Below, piece by piece: positions 36,320 to 48,004 of a DNA stretch of 64,000 nt. The position numbers and the translations under genes were made by a program. Source of the DNA: Coriaria nepalensis (taxonomy: Eukaryota > Streptophyta > Magnoliopsida > Cucurbitales > Coriariaceae). The stretch lies in assembly GCA_027186245.1 (NCBI GenBank), contig CP114493.1, positions 3,417,501 to 3,481,500 of the forward strand, read 5' to 3'. How positions within the stretch are numbered: position 1 is the stretch's first letter; each line of letters begins with the position of its first letter. The notes under the pieces were generated by a model, which searched no databases, was not told the origin of the DNA, and was given only the letters and a program-made list of their open reading frames with translations.

Positions 36320-36339
36320 ATTTCCCAATTTCCCAATGT
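36111..36339. mobile_element. small hairpin element with poly-A run (MITE-like)
   Basis: The left end ACATTGGGAAATTGG (36111) is inverted at the right end CCAATTTCCCAATGT (36325-36339). Internal inverted copies of the same phrase occur near 36170. A run of 32 A lies at 36287-36318. AATGTCTTAA occurs just outside the left end and overlaps the right end, but a clean target duplication cannot be assigned. Confidence 0.5.
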
Positions 36340-36429
36340 CTTAAAGAGTACAACTTTCATTTTTGTTTTTCCTTCTTTATAGATAAAAAGTATTTTCATA
36401 GTTATATCAGGTAAAGCGGTATGGTTCCC

Positions 36430-37155
36430 ATTATTTATAAGAAATAATGAGAACGTAAAGGGATTTGTGCGTCACTTGCAATCTAAAAATAAAGATTCTA
36501 CCTTGTATGTGAAGTTGGTACCAAAGACAAATAACAATTCATATAGTGACTGTGAAATACCTGCGCTTCCTTAATAGTTCATGATGAAGTGGGCAAATTT
36601 TTATGAATTTGATCACACTAGTAACAGATATGATAATGATGATGATTGTGATGACTTTGATCAAGTGAATGGTGATGGGGATGAAGATGATGTTGTTGGT
36701 GCTGAGGATTAAATAGTGGTGGATGATTGTGACACTTATCAGGATAACGAAGAGGAGGGTTTGAATCAAGAGTATGAGAATGAGCACTTCAATGGCGCTA
36801 TATTCAAGATAGTGATGAGAACTTAGGTGAAATACCAATTGAAGAGGCATCTCCATTTATTGGGCGATCAGTGAACTATGTAGATGAAATTGACAACGAA
36901 GAGATTCCAATCCCAATTTCAATTACAACCCAACATTCGACATATAGTGAAAATATTTTGGTTCCGATTATATCTTCCCACGCACTTAGCGGAGAGTTTT
37001 ATGTGAAACAACATTCATGATGATGATCATATAGATGGGATCTAAGATGGTGAGAGTCTAAGATTTAAACCATTCATTGTCATAGAATTATCATTATGGG
37101 ATAATGATAATCTAGAGAGACTATTATATGCACTATCATTGTCGGAAAAAAAGTG
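36430..37155 (+). mobile_element. MULE transposase N-terminal relic (same family as 12050-13740)
   Basis: Read on the + strand, about 36450 encodes NVKGFVRHLQSKNKD and LYVKLVPKT. Near 36593 comes NFYEFDHTSN, then a strongly acidic stretch (DNDDDCDDFDQ, DNEEEGLNQEYENE) and SPFIGRSVNYVDE. The order NVKGF - acidic linker after NFYE(F/Y)DH matches the minus-strand MULE at 13500-13200. In-frame stops at about 36570 and elsewhere, and loss of the catalytic domain, show it is dead. It could instead be a captured fragment carried by another element. Confidence 0.6.
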
Positions 37156-37159
37156 ATTA

Positions 37160-38465
37160 TCTTATATTCATTGGTATTGGTTGATATCAAGATAGACATA
37201 TATGTAATTAATTATTAGTGACTAATTACTGAACATGATCACTTGAAAAAATCTCATTAGTAATAATATTGACTGTTAATGAAAACGGATTCCGCCCCAT
37301 GCATATAAAGGACCGACAACTTACACTTGCGATAAAGATGGGAGAACAATTTTCTCTAATCACTTTAAGTGGACAACAAAGCTAGGGTTATCCAACTTGT
37401 TATCATCCACCCTATTACAAAGCTAATATTTGACCTTTTCAACTGGTCAATTCTAACATATTCCAATTTAGCCCCGAACTATTAGTTGCTTGATTGGACT
37501 TAAGTTAGAATAACAACTCCAGTTTTAGCCTATTTACACCAGTTGGCTAGCCATAGTACCAAAGTGTCATGCATTTAGATTAGTTAACACTTAATGGACA
37601 ATTTGGACTTATCTCAAAACTCGATTCAGACTATTAACTCTTAATAATACACACGATTATGTTGGACCGCTTAGATTTTATTTATCTTTAGTTAATTAAA
37701 TTAATTTTTAATAAGTTACTTAGTCAATTAAATATTTAATAAATTATTTAACTTTCAATTAAACTTATATCATTTCTTAATTGTGATAGCAGGGATGTAT
37801 AATATCCAAATTAATAATTAAATTAATTTTATCATATGTACAATGATCTTATTATTAACATATCCTGATTTAAGTCTTTAAATTATACATCTATAATTTT
37901 ATTTAATTAATTTAATACTATATAAAATTAATTTTTCAATAAAATTAAATTGGTCCACTCCTTCCGGTAACGAAAATGTCATTACCTAAGTTGATGTAAT
38001 TCTTATGTGTGTGACCGATTGAATTACATATCAAGCTGGTAAGAGGATTTTTCAACCATTGTGATTTTATCAGATTCATTTTTACTTTAAAACACCTTCT
38101 AAAACAAAACAACTAATTCAATAATATTTATGATTGATTAACTTAAATATTTAGGTTGACTATAATTAACTTCTAGCAAAGTATCATGATCACCCGAGAT
38201 ACGAGAAGTATAATATCTTCAACAATAAAAAAAAGTAATGACTATTACTGTGCAATTCAATTATTTCATCAAGCCAGCATCCCAATTTATCTTAGCATAT
38301 AGTTTAATTGTTAAATCATAATAGACTAATCATATGAATCCTTAATATCTTTATGCAAGTTAAAAAATAAATTTATAGAAACTCCTTATCATATCGAACT
38401 ACTTTACAATGATTCATTTGTTGCAATAAAGATCGTAACTTATAAGACTTATATTCTTAAAATAT
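37160..38465. other. AT-rich repeat-like DNA, no gene seen
   Basis: Long AT-rich stretch with many short taattaa-type repeats and no open frame with a domain. Probably decayed LTR-type sequence continuous with the repeat at 38470. Confidence 0.4.
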
Positions 38466-38469
38466 ATGA

Positions 38470-38990
38470 ATGATGGATTTCATCTTGATACATGACATGC
38501 CATATCCAATGGTTCACCATTCGCAATATTTAGCTATGATCTTTTTTAATAATGTCAAAGTATGAAATCTCATGTATAAGATTTCATGGTTATCTCAAAT
38601 TTGAGAATCGTGAGCACTATAGTACTAGATAAGTCTCATTAAGAGTAAGTATTGTTAGCATTGTGATTCATCCAAGTGGTCACGTCCGGTGAATTTAGTT
38701 ACTAATAGAGACCTATATAGTTATCTTGATATTTCTTAATATCAATAGTTATAAGAATAATCATCATATACATTAAGGAGATAACTTATATAATAGTATT
38801 ACCAAATTATTAATATCTTTTCTTGATAATCTTACGACTATAAACAGCTTAGATCTTAAGCATTAAGTTATTTGAATCTTTTCTTGCCAAATTATCATAT
38901 TTTCAAGTAAATAACTTAAGTTCTTAACTATCATGATAAGTAATAATAGTAAAAATATATAAATATTATTTTTAATAAAATAATAAATAT
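38470..38990 (+). repeat. AT-rich dispersed repeat, partner of 34310-34880
   Basis: Opposite-orientation copy of the repeat at 34310-34880; the best match is around 38680-38800. It lies on the far side of the MULE fragment, so the pair brackets 34.9-38.5 kb. Confidence 0.55.
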
Positions 38991-39720
38991 GATAAATTAA
39001 ACGCATTTATTAAATAAGTAAATCTTTTATAAAATCTAACCAATTGATTTAATAGTTATATAACTTTCAAGTCCCGTTGACTTACAACAACGTGTGGACA
39101 TTTGTACAACTACTGACCTGAGAACTATTATGGAACAACAACTATGTTGTCTTACAACTTGTGAGTTGTGGATACCGTACTTAGGGAGTACTCTCCCTTC
39201 ATTATACATACTTCTCAACGAAAGGAAAAAGGGGTACTCAGATTGATTACCTTCTCTATCTCAAAAACTCTCATAAATACTCTATAGAACTCTAACTTCA
39301 TCATTGGAGGAGGTTGGCCTGAAACAATCCCAACCAATCCTTATTTTATATTTTCAGACTGACTCAATTCAAACGTAATATTGATGGCTCAAATTTTTAG
39401 ACACCAAATTATTTTCAGAAATAATTTGTCATCTATGAAAGTTGTGGTCATTTTATGACTACTTCACACTTCTCTCGGAACAAATATAAAAAAAGGGTGG
39501 ATTTTCATCTTAAGAAACTAAAAAGTTAATAGGGCTTAAGTATTAATGTATGTAACATGAATATTTAAAACCAGGTGTTTGTTGTTGAGACAGTGACATC
39601 CACATTCTCTTTACAAACAAGCATGGATTGTAAAAGCTAAGTAGCTAGGAAATAGGCATGTGGCATAGGCTTCAAAGGCTATAGAAACAAGAGCAATTTA
39701 AAACATTAAAGCAGTTTTAA
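38991..39720. other. intergenic, no gene seen
   Basis: AT-rich DNA; short open frames (for example 39036-39218 minus) lack recognisable domains. The 39240-39420 part has an LTR-like look (ctctataaat-like, ggaggaggttggcct), but no ends were found. Confidence 0.4.
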
Positions 39721-39723
39721 ATT

Positions 39724-39815
39724 GTATACTATTTCTACATGCTTTCAAAGAATCTTAATAGTATACTATTTCTACGTGCTTTCAAAGAATCTTAACAGTA
39801 CACTATTTCTCTGCT
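39724..39815. repeat. 37-bp tandem repeat, about 2.4 copies
   Basis: Units start at 39724, 39761 and 39798. Each begins GTATACTATTTCTAC or a one-base variant, with gctttcaaagaatctta in the first two copies. Confidence 0.85.
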
Positions 39816-40311
39816 CTTTTTAACTTGACCAATTATTGAAGCCAATCAGTTTGTTTAGGTGGGAACAATCACAATGTTTATAAGATATTAAGAAGGTAAT
39901 TAATTAATTATAATGGTAATTGCCCTTTGATTAGGCATGAAAGCACTAATTCGAGGGGTTATATAGATAATTAGGTTTGAAGCTATGACGTTCTAAAACA
40001 GGGCACTAAAAAATTACTCTTACCAGCATAGTTTTGAAGACTAGAGTGGAGCGTTCAGATGAGATTAAAAAAAAGAGTTCAAATTAGGCCGAGGCATATA
40101 TAGAACACAGCGTTCTTAGGTGTATTTTCTTGAACAATGGCAACTGCTTAATTGACAAAAAGGATAAATAAACAAACCATATCGACAGGTTTTCAACGTT
40201 TTATTTCTATATCTCAAAGAAAATTGATATCAGAGGTTCAGAGAGAATAAGAAAGAAGAAGGGAAGGAGAAAAAAATAATAATAGTAATCGTAAAACTAG
40301 TGATAGGAACT
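39816..40311. other. 3' flank of the cysteine synthase gene
   Basis: Contains the presumed 3' UTR of the minus-strand gene. No other gene is supported. Confidence 0.45.
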
Positions 40312-40333
40312 TCATGGCTCAGGTTGCAGTTTT

Positions 40334-43300
40334 TCAAAGGATCGACTGGAAAAGAGCAGTTGAGAGGTACCTTTCACCAAAGCTTGGAAACACAGCCTGA
40401 AATGGTATAAATGTGCGGTCGGGTTAAAAGTTTTAAACATTAATTTGAGTAAGGTTAAGTTTTGATAAACTGTATTGGCCAAACTAGCCTAAGGTTCTCA
40501 AAATTCACCAAAACTAAGATAAGGCATTAGAAGTTTCAAAATCAAGCTTCAATATGAGAATTTCTTGCATGCATTACAAATGAAATCATATCATTTGGCA
40601 AAATCAGTTATACACAAAATGATTTCATTTGTCAAACTACGGAAATAGTACATGATTTCTCCTTAAACACCCCAATTTGAATATTTAATATTTAAAATAT
40701 CACGGCGCATGTTCAATTAGTATGTGACATTAGCTAATCAGATAAAAAGGTTCCTTTCTAAAATTTAACCCTCTTCAACTTAATACACTCTATTTGGAAG
40801 AAGAAGAATAAGAAGAATGAAAAAAAAAATCTTCTATCCATTTTGCTTACGTGGCATACTGATTGAACATGGGGCAAGTCGACATATTATATTAAATTGG
40901 GGTGTTTATGTTAGTTTATGCATAGTTTTGGGTCCTCGAACCAGATTTTCAACGTTTTGGTACCTTAGGCTAGATTTAGTGAAGTTTGGGTACCTTAGGC
41001 TAGTTACTCGACTGTATTAGTTTCTAAGAAAAATTGCATTTCCATTTGGAAAAGAGTTTAAACAAACTGAAATCTTGTTGTCTCAAACTGAAGACGTAAG
41101 CTATTATGATCTAAATGAATAATGAATTATTAATATAAGTTGATAGAAAAGGATATTATGGTTTTTGAGTTTTATCAAAGAAATTAAAAAGGAACTTACT
41201 GCAATAAGCTTTCCCGCATTCTCAGGTCTCTTTCCAACCCTTATCGCAGCAGCAGCTGCTGCTCCAGAAGAAATCCCGACCTGATATAAGTTGACATAAC
41301 AGGAATGACCAATACTTGTAAGTATAAAACAAGAGATATTGGTTAGCAAGAAAAAGAAAAACCAATAGGATATCAAAAGTGGATATATTTTACAGAGCAA
41401 TTTCTTAATAAGGTCATAAAAAGGACTAACCAAAAGGCCTTCCTGGAGGGCCAATTGCTTTGCACTTTCAACAGCTTCATCACTGGATATCTGACACAAC
41501 AACAAGCCTGTGAGAATGGAAAGACCATACAGATATCTTGTATGGATGGTATCGATTTTTTATGGGATGTTATAACTCACCTCTATGACTTCATCCATCA
41601 CATCCCGGTCTAGGTTTTTTGGTACAAAACCAGCTCCTATTCCTTGAATCTTGTGAGGACCTGCATTTTTTTTTTAACAATATGAAAATCACATTTAAAG
41701 ACGTATTAAAATTTATAAAGACAGAGAAGTTGGATTCTTTGTTACCAGGTTTTCCACCAGAGAGTATGTTACTTTCCAGAGGTTCTATACCAATAACCTG
41801 ATATTTAATCAAGTAAAGTAATAATCAGATTGAGAGGAGGGGGAACACTTTAATGAAATAAAATATTTCTATATAGTTAGTTGATTGTAATGAAGAATGT
41901 AACCTTAATTTTAGGATTTTTTTGTTTCAGATACCGACCAACCCCAGATATTGTTCCACCTGTTCCAATTCCAGCAATAAAAATATCTACCTTGCCTCTA
42001 GTATCTTCCCATATCTCTGGACCAGTTGTCTCAAAGTGTACCTGCACATTCAAGTTACAATTTTGAAAATCTGGATATATTGAAGAGAATACAGTATTTA
42101 AGTAACAATTTTACTTTTTTTTGTTTTCAATAAAGGCTAAGATGTTGAAATTTGAGTGGTCATATCTCCCACCCCAATATGAATGCCACCATCTTACATT
42201 TATGGTTCACTCGTACATGATTAAAACAAATTTGTTAGTCTTTTTTTTCCCTTTTTTTTTTCTTTTAACTTACTCCTTCATTGCTGTTTGACAAGTTTAT
42301 CTCGAGCTTCTATGGGCCAAAGTACTTGTATGTAACACTGTACAAACAACACAGATGACCCGAAAAGAAAAAAAACCTCTTTGATGACACATCTGGTTAC
42401 TGTCAAAAATTTGGGTATATCCCCATGCTCAGTTATCATCAATATGATTGCGACTTCCTATAGTAAGAGATTTTCACACACTTTCTACAGACTGGGAGAT
42501 TTTAAATCCCAATCTAAATTTCAATTGCCTAAACATTCTTTACAGGAAGCATATATGCAGCAATCTGAATTCGTAAGCCCTCCATTTGGAAAGATAGAAT
42601 GATGGAATAATAAAAAGTTATTCCACTGAAAGATACTGGCTAGGCAGCAAAATTTGGTGGCACATTAGTTAATGTTTTGCATGCCAATTGCTTTTCTGCC
42701 CCCATGGGATTGAAAAGCTTGGCAATAGCTGGGCCGACAGAGCTAGGCCTAAGATAAGTCCAAAGAGCATCAAGACAGGACTAGTGATTTGACATGATCT
42801 CATACCTTTGGGTTAGCAGGATTGTCAAACTGTTGAAGCATGTAAGCATCAGGTATGCCTTTTAAAATCTCTTCAGCTTTCTGAACTGCTCCTTTCATGC
42901 CCTTTGCTGGATCCGTCAATACAAGCTCAGCTCCAAAAGCTTTCAATAGGACTCTCCTTTCCAAACTCATGGATGCAGGCATTGTCAATATAAGCTTGTA
43001 CCCTTTTGAAGCAGCTATGAATGCAAGACCAATTCCCGTATTTCCACTTGTTGGTTCGACCAGAACACTCTATGAATTCATAAGAGAAAAATTTTATTAC
43101 AGCAAAAGCAAAAGCAATCTGTTAAAATTTTCAAGAATGTGCTTCCATCACTTACCTTTCCAGGAGTGATAGCTCCCTTTTGTTCTGCGTCAGTTATCAT
43201 GCTGTGACCTATCCTGAAGCCAAATTTTACAAAAACTCCATGAGAATATTAACCACTTTTAATCAAGCCAGGATTGTTAAGGAACAAAGTTATCCAACAC

Positions 43301-44576
43301 TCTGAAGCCTAAAGTTAGAAAAAGGAATGAAGCTGAAACCAGCATTTTATAAGTGAGATCTATAATCACAGTAAGCGTACTATTTGTAGGCCTCTTAATG
43401 GTTTGAAAAATTACAGTAAACTAAATGTATTGGACCACATCAGTTTCTTACCTGTCCTTGACACTGCAACAAGGTTCCATGATCTCAAGCTTGGCAGCAA
43501 TATTTGCAACCGAGCCCCTCCCAATATTGTTCAGGTAGACCATTGGCGTTTTCCCAATAAGCTGCATCATAAAGAAAGAACATATCAAAAGAGAGGGTTT
43601 ATTTGTTGCTTTAATTCAAGATATAAAAAAGACACCCATATTACATGACAAAGTGCTTTCACTAGACCACTTCAAATCAGACAAAAGTGAATTGGATCCC
43701 ATTTCCCAGCATTATATAGTTAAAATATCTAGAAAATCCTGCCTGATTCGTAATCCGAAACGATGTTACAGAAAAGAAAGCTATCAAGCATCTTCATGCA
43801 CCAATGCTTGAAAGTTGATAATTACATTCAAAATGCCAAGTTGACTTTTACCATATCAAAGCTTCATAAAATACAGCAGACCGTGAACAGCATTCGATAA
43901 AGTGGACAACTGTGATTATTTTATTATACTAACATTTGACCTGATCAACAATATTGGCAAACCTATTCACAGTCCTATAAATAACGGATTTTCCCCAAAT
44001 CAGTAATGAGCAAACTCCGAACCAAATGACCAATATTGCAAAAATAAGAACGTTGCTTCCTTTCCGATTTCATTTTTTTAGGACCAAAATTCAGCTGCAG
44101 AAGGGGGTATTAAAAAAAAGAAAGATCTCCTGAATTTGTCAATTCAAGCAATCAATCAAAGTGAAAAAGGAAATACTCTAGTAACGCTTCATCAGTACAA
44201 GCCTCAGAAAAATTTACCAAGTAACCATATCAGAGTACGTTGAAATCATAGCGAAGCAAAAAAAAGAAAACAAAAAACAATGACTAATGACCAATTGATA
44301 GTCTTTGTTCAGAACATTCACCTGCGATACATTATCCGCAATGTTGAGGCCTTCATTCTGTGTCTCCGGCTGAACAGAAACAGCCTTGCAGACAACAGAG
44401 GAACAAGAAGAAGTAGGGGAAACACTGTTTTTCTTCAACTTAAGAGACGGAATCTGCCTAGCCGCCAAGCATTGCTGGAAAGTTCTAGAAGAATCCGCGA
44501 AGAACAGTTCAGATTTAGCGGAGCTGAAGATAGGGGGAGATGATGTCAAGGAGTTGATCAGATGAGCAGAAGCCAT
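40334..44576 (-). CDS. OASB: O-acetylserine (thiol) lyase, plastid type (cysteine synthase), C-terminus frameshifted
   Basis: PLP enzyme making cysteine from O-acetylserine and sulfide in the plastid. Ten exons: 44576-44322, 43561-43452, 43213-43156, 43069-42806, 42041-41904, 41797-41746, 41660-41581, 41490-41431, 41280-41200 and 40396-40334. All joins keep phase, giving 386 residues. A Ser-rich transit peptide (about 60 residues) precedes [14 protein letters not shown] Lys is K120 in CSVKDR, TSGNTG lies at 148-153, and the phosphate loop GTGGT at 255-259. The last exon reads [18 protein letters not shown], then a Leu codon and TGA at 40334. In the shifted frame the next bases read FEKLQPEP and a stop at 40312, the expected family ending. 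About eight bases seem lost, removing roughly the last ten residues. The fold core is complete, so the enzyme may still work. Plastid rather than mitochondrial targeting is inferred. Confidence 0.93.
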
Positions 44577-45266
44577 TGTTGTGTCTTCCGAGAATAATCC
44601 CGTTTTGGACTTTTGCTCGAGCCTCTCTCACTGCTCTCTGGCAGGAACGGACTCGTAGAAAAGTACTCAGCAGCAACTATCAAAGACAAAATGACTTGTA
44701 GACATGATTTCTGGATGATTTTATTTATTTGTTTATTTTTAATTATTATTTATCCAATTTTTTACAAATTAAGTAATCTATTTATTTCAATAATTTAATA
44801 ATTTAATAAATTAATAATTTAATAAATTTCAAATAAAATAGATTAATAATTTCGCTCTACAGTTGTTACTTGTCCAGTTCGTAATGTTTCCTCAGATTCC
44901 TCAACTCAAAACTGCAACAGATTTGACTTAGTACACTTCACCCTTTTCTCTTTTTTTTTTATTTTTTTTTTTTTGTGTCTGTCCTGATTCAATGAATACC
45001 TCGGCATAAATACGTGACAGAGAGTGGATTTCTAAATCTTTAAAATTAAAAAAAAAAGTACAATCGAATTTCCCAATAAAACAAACATTGACATTTCCTC
45101 GTTGCGAATGAAGAAATTTTCCAACCGATAAAGCACGAAATGGACCACTCTTTTCCCTTTTAAAAAGACAAAAAGTGTCACTTTCAACGTCTGTTACCTT
45201 CAAATACTACAGACAAAAATAAGGAGCAAGGTATTACTTGTAGTTTCTTCACTGTTAGCTTTTCAC
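44577..45266. other. spacer between the cysteine synthase promoter and the U5-40K 3' end
   Basis: 44577-44660 is likely the cysteine synthase 5' UTR on the minus strand. The rest is AT-rich and should include its promoter and the 3' UTR of the WD40 gene. No clear TATA box. Confidence 0.5.
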
Positions 45267-46304
45267 CTAGATCTCCCCAAGATAAATCTGTTTATCACTA
45301 CTGCAAGAACCTACAATCTGCTCGAAGGGGTGGAAGACGCATTCATTAACCGATCCAGTATGTCCCGGAAGCTTATACAAGATCCTTCTAGAAGTAGTGT
45401 CCCATATATACACCATCCTGTCAGAACTACCTGCCGTGACCTTACTTCCATCAGACGACCAACCACATTTCAACAAGTTCTTCTCAAAGTTGTGCTGATG
45501 CCCTTCCATTATCTTCACACACCGATTCTGAGGCGCATATGGGCGCATATCCCATATACAGAGCTTGCAATCCATTCCGTTAGTAAGTAGGTAGGACCCA
45601 TCTGGGCTTAATTGCATGCCTGTTATCATATCTTGATGGCCTTGAAGAGTCATGGTTACTTCACCTTTCCGTATATCCCATACCTTAATATCATTGTCAA
45701 TTCCACCTGTGAAGATCTTGTCAGAAGGATCGGAAAAACTGACGGCTGTGATTTGGTATTTATCAGGGAATGTCTGAATGGCTCCTCTCTGACGCATGTC
45801 CCAGAGCTTTGCGGTTCCATCGTCGGATCCACTTACGACTAGAGGCGGGCCTCTCCTGGAGGGGCAGCATGAGTTGACAAAGGATGAGTGTTCTGCCATT
45901 TTTTTAATTTGCTTGCCAGTTTCTACGTCCCATGCTCTTAGGGTTTTATCGGGACTGGCTGATATTATCTGGGACCCGTTGCTTGTCCAGTGAAGATCTA
46001 AGACCGCATTCTTGTGCCCTTTTAGAACCATGAAGTTCTTACATTCTCCATGGACATTCCAGAGGAAGATTTCTTTGTCATGGGACCCGGATGCAACCAC
46101 CGTTCCAGCTGGGTTGAATTTCATTGTGTATATGGCACTCTGATGACCTGTCAGCAACATGATCGGTGATTCAAGGCTTGAAGTCCGCTGTTTTCCATTT
46201 GATGCGGGTCCTGTAGGAGCACTGTATGGAACAGTGGTCCATTCCATTGGCCTAGGTCCAAGGGTTGTCAAAGCATTTCCACCATCTGATGGAACAGCTT
46301 GCAT
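45267..46304 (-). CDS. SNRNP40: U5 small nuclear ribonucleoprotein 40-kDa protein (WD40)
   Basis: A single uninterrupted exon codes 345 residues. After a Pro/Gly-rich N-terminus (GPRPMEWTTVPYSAP) come seven WD40 repeats. These start near LLTGHQSAIYTMKF (about 50), LKGHKNAVLDLHW, AEHSSFVNSCC, FPDKYQITAVSF, LQGHQDMITGMQL, EGHQHNFEKNLLKCGW and LPGHTGSVNECVF, each ending in a W/Y-D/E-like turn (for example LRAWDVETGK). The protein ends SSDKQIYLGEI. The repeat wording (SASPDKTLRAWD, RPYAPQNRCVKI) is that of the U5 snRNP-associated WD40 protein (Prp8-binding, human SNRNP40), which works in the nuclear spliceosome. Length matches the family. The 5' UTR appears to hold an intron (about 46361-47705). 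Confidence 0.93.
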   Translation of the reverse strand: MQAVPSDGGNALTTLGPRPMEWTTVPYSAPTGPASNGKQRTSSLESPIMLLTGHQSAIYTMKFNPAGTVVASGSHDKEIFLWNVHGECKNFMVLKGHKNAVLDLHWTSNGSQIISASPDKTLRAWDVETGKQIKKMAEHSSFVNSCCPSRRGPPLVVSGSDDGTAKLWDMRQRGAIQTFPDKYQITAVSFSDPSDKIFTGGIDNDIKVWDIRKGEVTMTLQGHQDMITGMQLSPDGSYLLTNGMDCKLCIWDMRPYAPQNRCVKIMEGHQHNFEKNLLKCGWSSDGSKVTAGSSDRMVYIWDTTSRRILYKLPGHTGSVNECVFHPFEQIVGSCSSDKQIYLGEI

Positions 46305-46360
46305 CTTGTCTTTGTTTAGGCGTTTTAATTGAACTTATAGGAGCTCCTGAACTTCAATAA

Positions 46361-47705
46361 GAATTAAAAAAAAACAATATTAGTAGGTCGAGGTAACTCA
46401 AGGGCAGCATAAGAGAATGATTTTTAACCACAGATATAACAACTTAAGACCCCTAATTATATTTTTCTGTTTTCAGCTGTACCTACGACTTTCTCAAATT
46501 CAAAGACAGGGTACTAGACAATGTAGCATTTGAGTATCCAAAACAAAATCTTCTCAAGAAATCATTCCAACATGAGTGCAGAATTGACCAGCAAAATTTG
46601 CACATATAGAGGCATCCAAATATATTTAATTGATGATCAACTAAACCGTACGTTATAGAGAAGTAGGAACATTGACAGATGTAAGGAATAGTTTACAAGA
46701 GAAGACAGGATATAAACCACATCATAAAGTTAACTTTTCCTGATGTAAGACAATCAAAATCCAGAGAAGAAAATTCCAACAAAATAATATTGATGGAACA
46801 AGTTGTATTCAAAGTTAAAAACCATAACCTAACAAATAGAAATCAAAAGTTAAGATTGGGAGCCAATGAATATCAATCTTGAATCCACAGACATCCCAAC
46901 CAGACCAGGGAATATAATCACCAAACTAATATTAGAAAGAATTACTGAAACCACAAAAAAACATAATAAATCACCTCATATGTCAACTAAAGAGCAACTA
47001 AATGATAAGACTCCCGAATGAAGAGCACAAACAGTACTTTCCAGAAGTCAGACAGAAAATTATGTATAATTTAATTTAGGAAAAGAAAATTAAAGGGCAT
47101 ATAATAAGATGAAAACAAATACAAACAAGCAAAGCACGCTGAAGAATAGTTCAATTAAAAAATGCACTTCGAAACCCATTTTACAAAATCACCATAACTT
47201 GCAACTGTCTGAAAATTGGAGCAAATATAAGACGAAAACAACATAATCTTCCAATTTCCCTTTTCAATTGCAAAATAATGCAATATTAACATGGACTGCA
47301 AGAAGAAAATGACAGCAGTTGACTAAAAAACAAATATTCCCTCCCGGGCTAATCTATAGCTTCCCAATTTAAATGCGTACAAGGAATGCTCCTGAGAGCT
47401 TCCTCATAGTCCGAATTCCAAGTAAACATCATAAAAAAAGTCGAGAAACTGTTTGAAAAATGTTTAAAAGATACAGTTCACAGGATGAGAATCATTTTCT
47501 ACATGGCTCCATTAGCCAATGATATTATAATTTACATAAAATGATAAGGTACTTCAACCTTTTCAGAACGGAAGAAGGCGTAAGTAATCAGCTCGACTTC
47601 GTTCACCTAAGTTTCCTAGTAGTTAACCAATTTTCTCGGGAAACAAACAGCGGGATAATACAGACGGAGAAAGAATAATATAGTAGCAGAGAAGAGAAGG
47701 AATAC
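46361..47705 (-). other. 5'-UTR intron of the U5-40K gene
   Basis: Minus-strand donor CCTCCAG|GTATTCC at 47706/47705 and an acceptor-like TTATTGAAG| near 46362 bracket about 1.3 kb of AT-rich non-coding DNA. A leader intron just before a single-exon coding region is a common plant arrangement. The exact acceptor is uncertain. Nothing else is seen in this stretch. Confidence 0.55.
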
Positions 47706-47859
47706 CTGGAGGAGACCTTCAGGTAAAACCCTAGAGGGGTTTTCTTCTTCAAAAGCTTTTCCGGAGCTGGTTCTGAATCAGAATCGGATCTGATTACTCG
47801 ATATCGCTGTTTTGCAGCACTTGAAAGGTAATCAACGCTTAACGGGCTGACTTGCCCCT

Positions 47860-47971
47860 CCAGAGAAAAGGTATGTCCGATTATGGGCGTCTTTGGAATA
47901 GTAGTGGATCAAGTGGGCCCATCTAAGATGAAAAAATCATGGCCCAATTGGAACTGAATCAAGAAGGCCCA
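47860..47971 (-). promoter_or_regulatory. site II-like TGGGCC/GGCCCA cluster upstream of U5-40K
   Basis: TGGGCC at 47914-47919 overlaps GGCCCA at 47916-47921. Further GGCCCA boxes lie at 47941-47946 and 47966-47971. Such site II elements are bound by TCP-type factors and are frequent in promoters of growth-linked plant genes. They lie just upstream of the inferred first exon. Confidence 0.5.
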
Positions 47972-48004
47972 TGTAAAAGTATGAAACTCCAACTATACTA
48001 TATT

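Noticed and set aside
45330..45590. Plus-strand frames opposite the WD40 gene
   Set aside because: Antisense shadows of the seven WD40 repeats.
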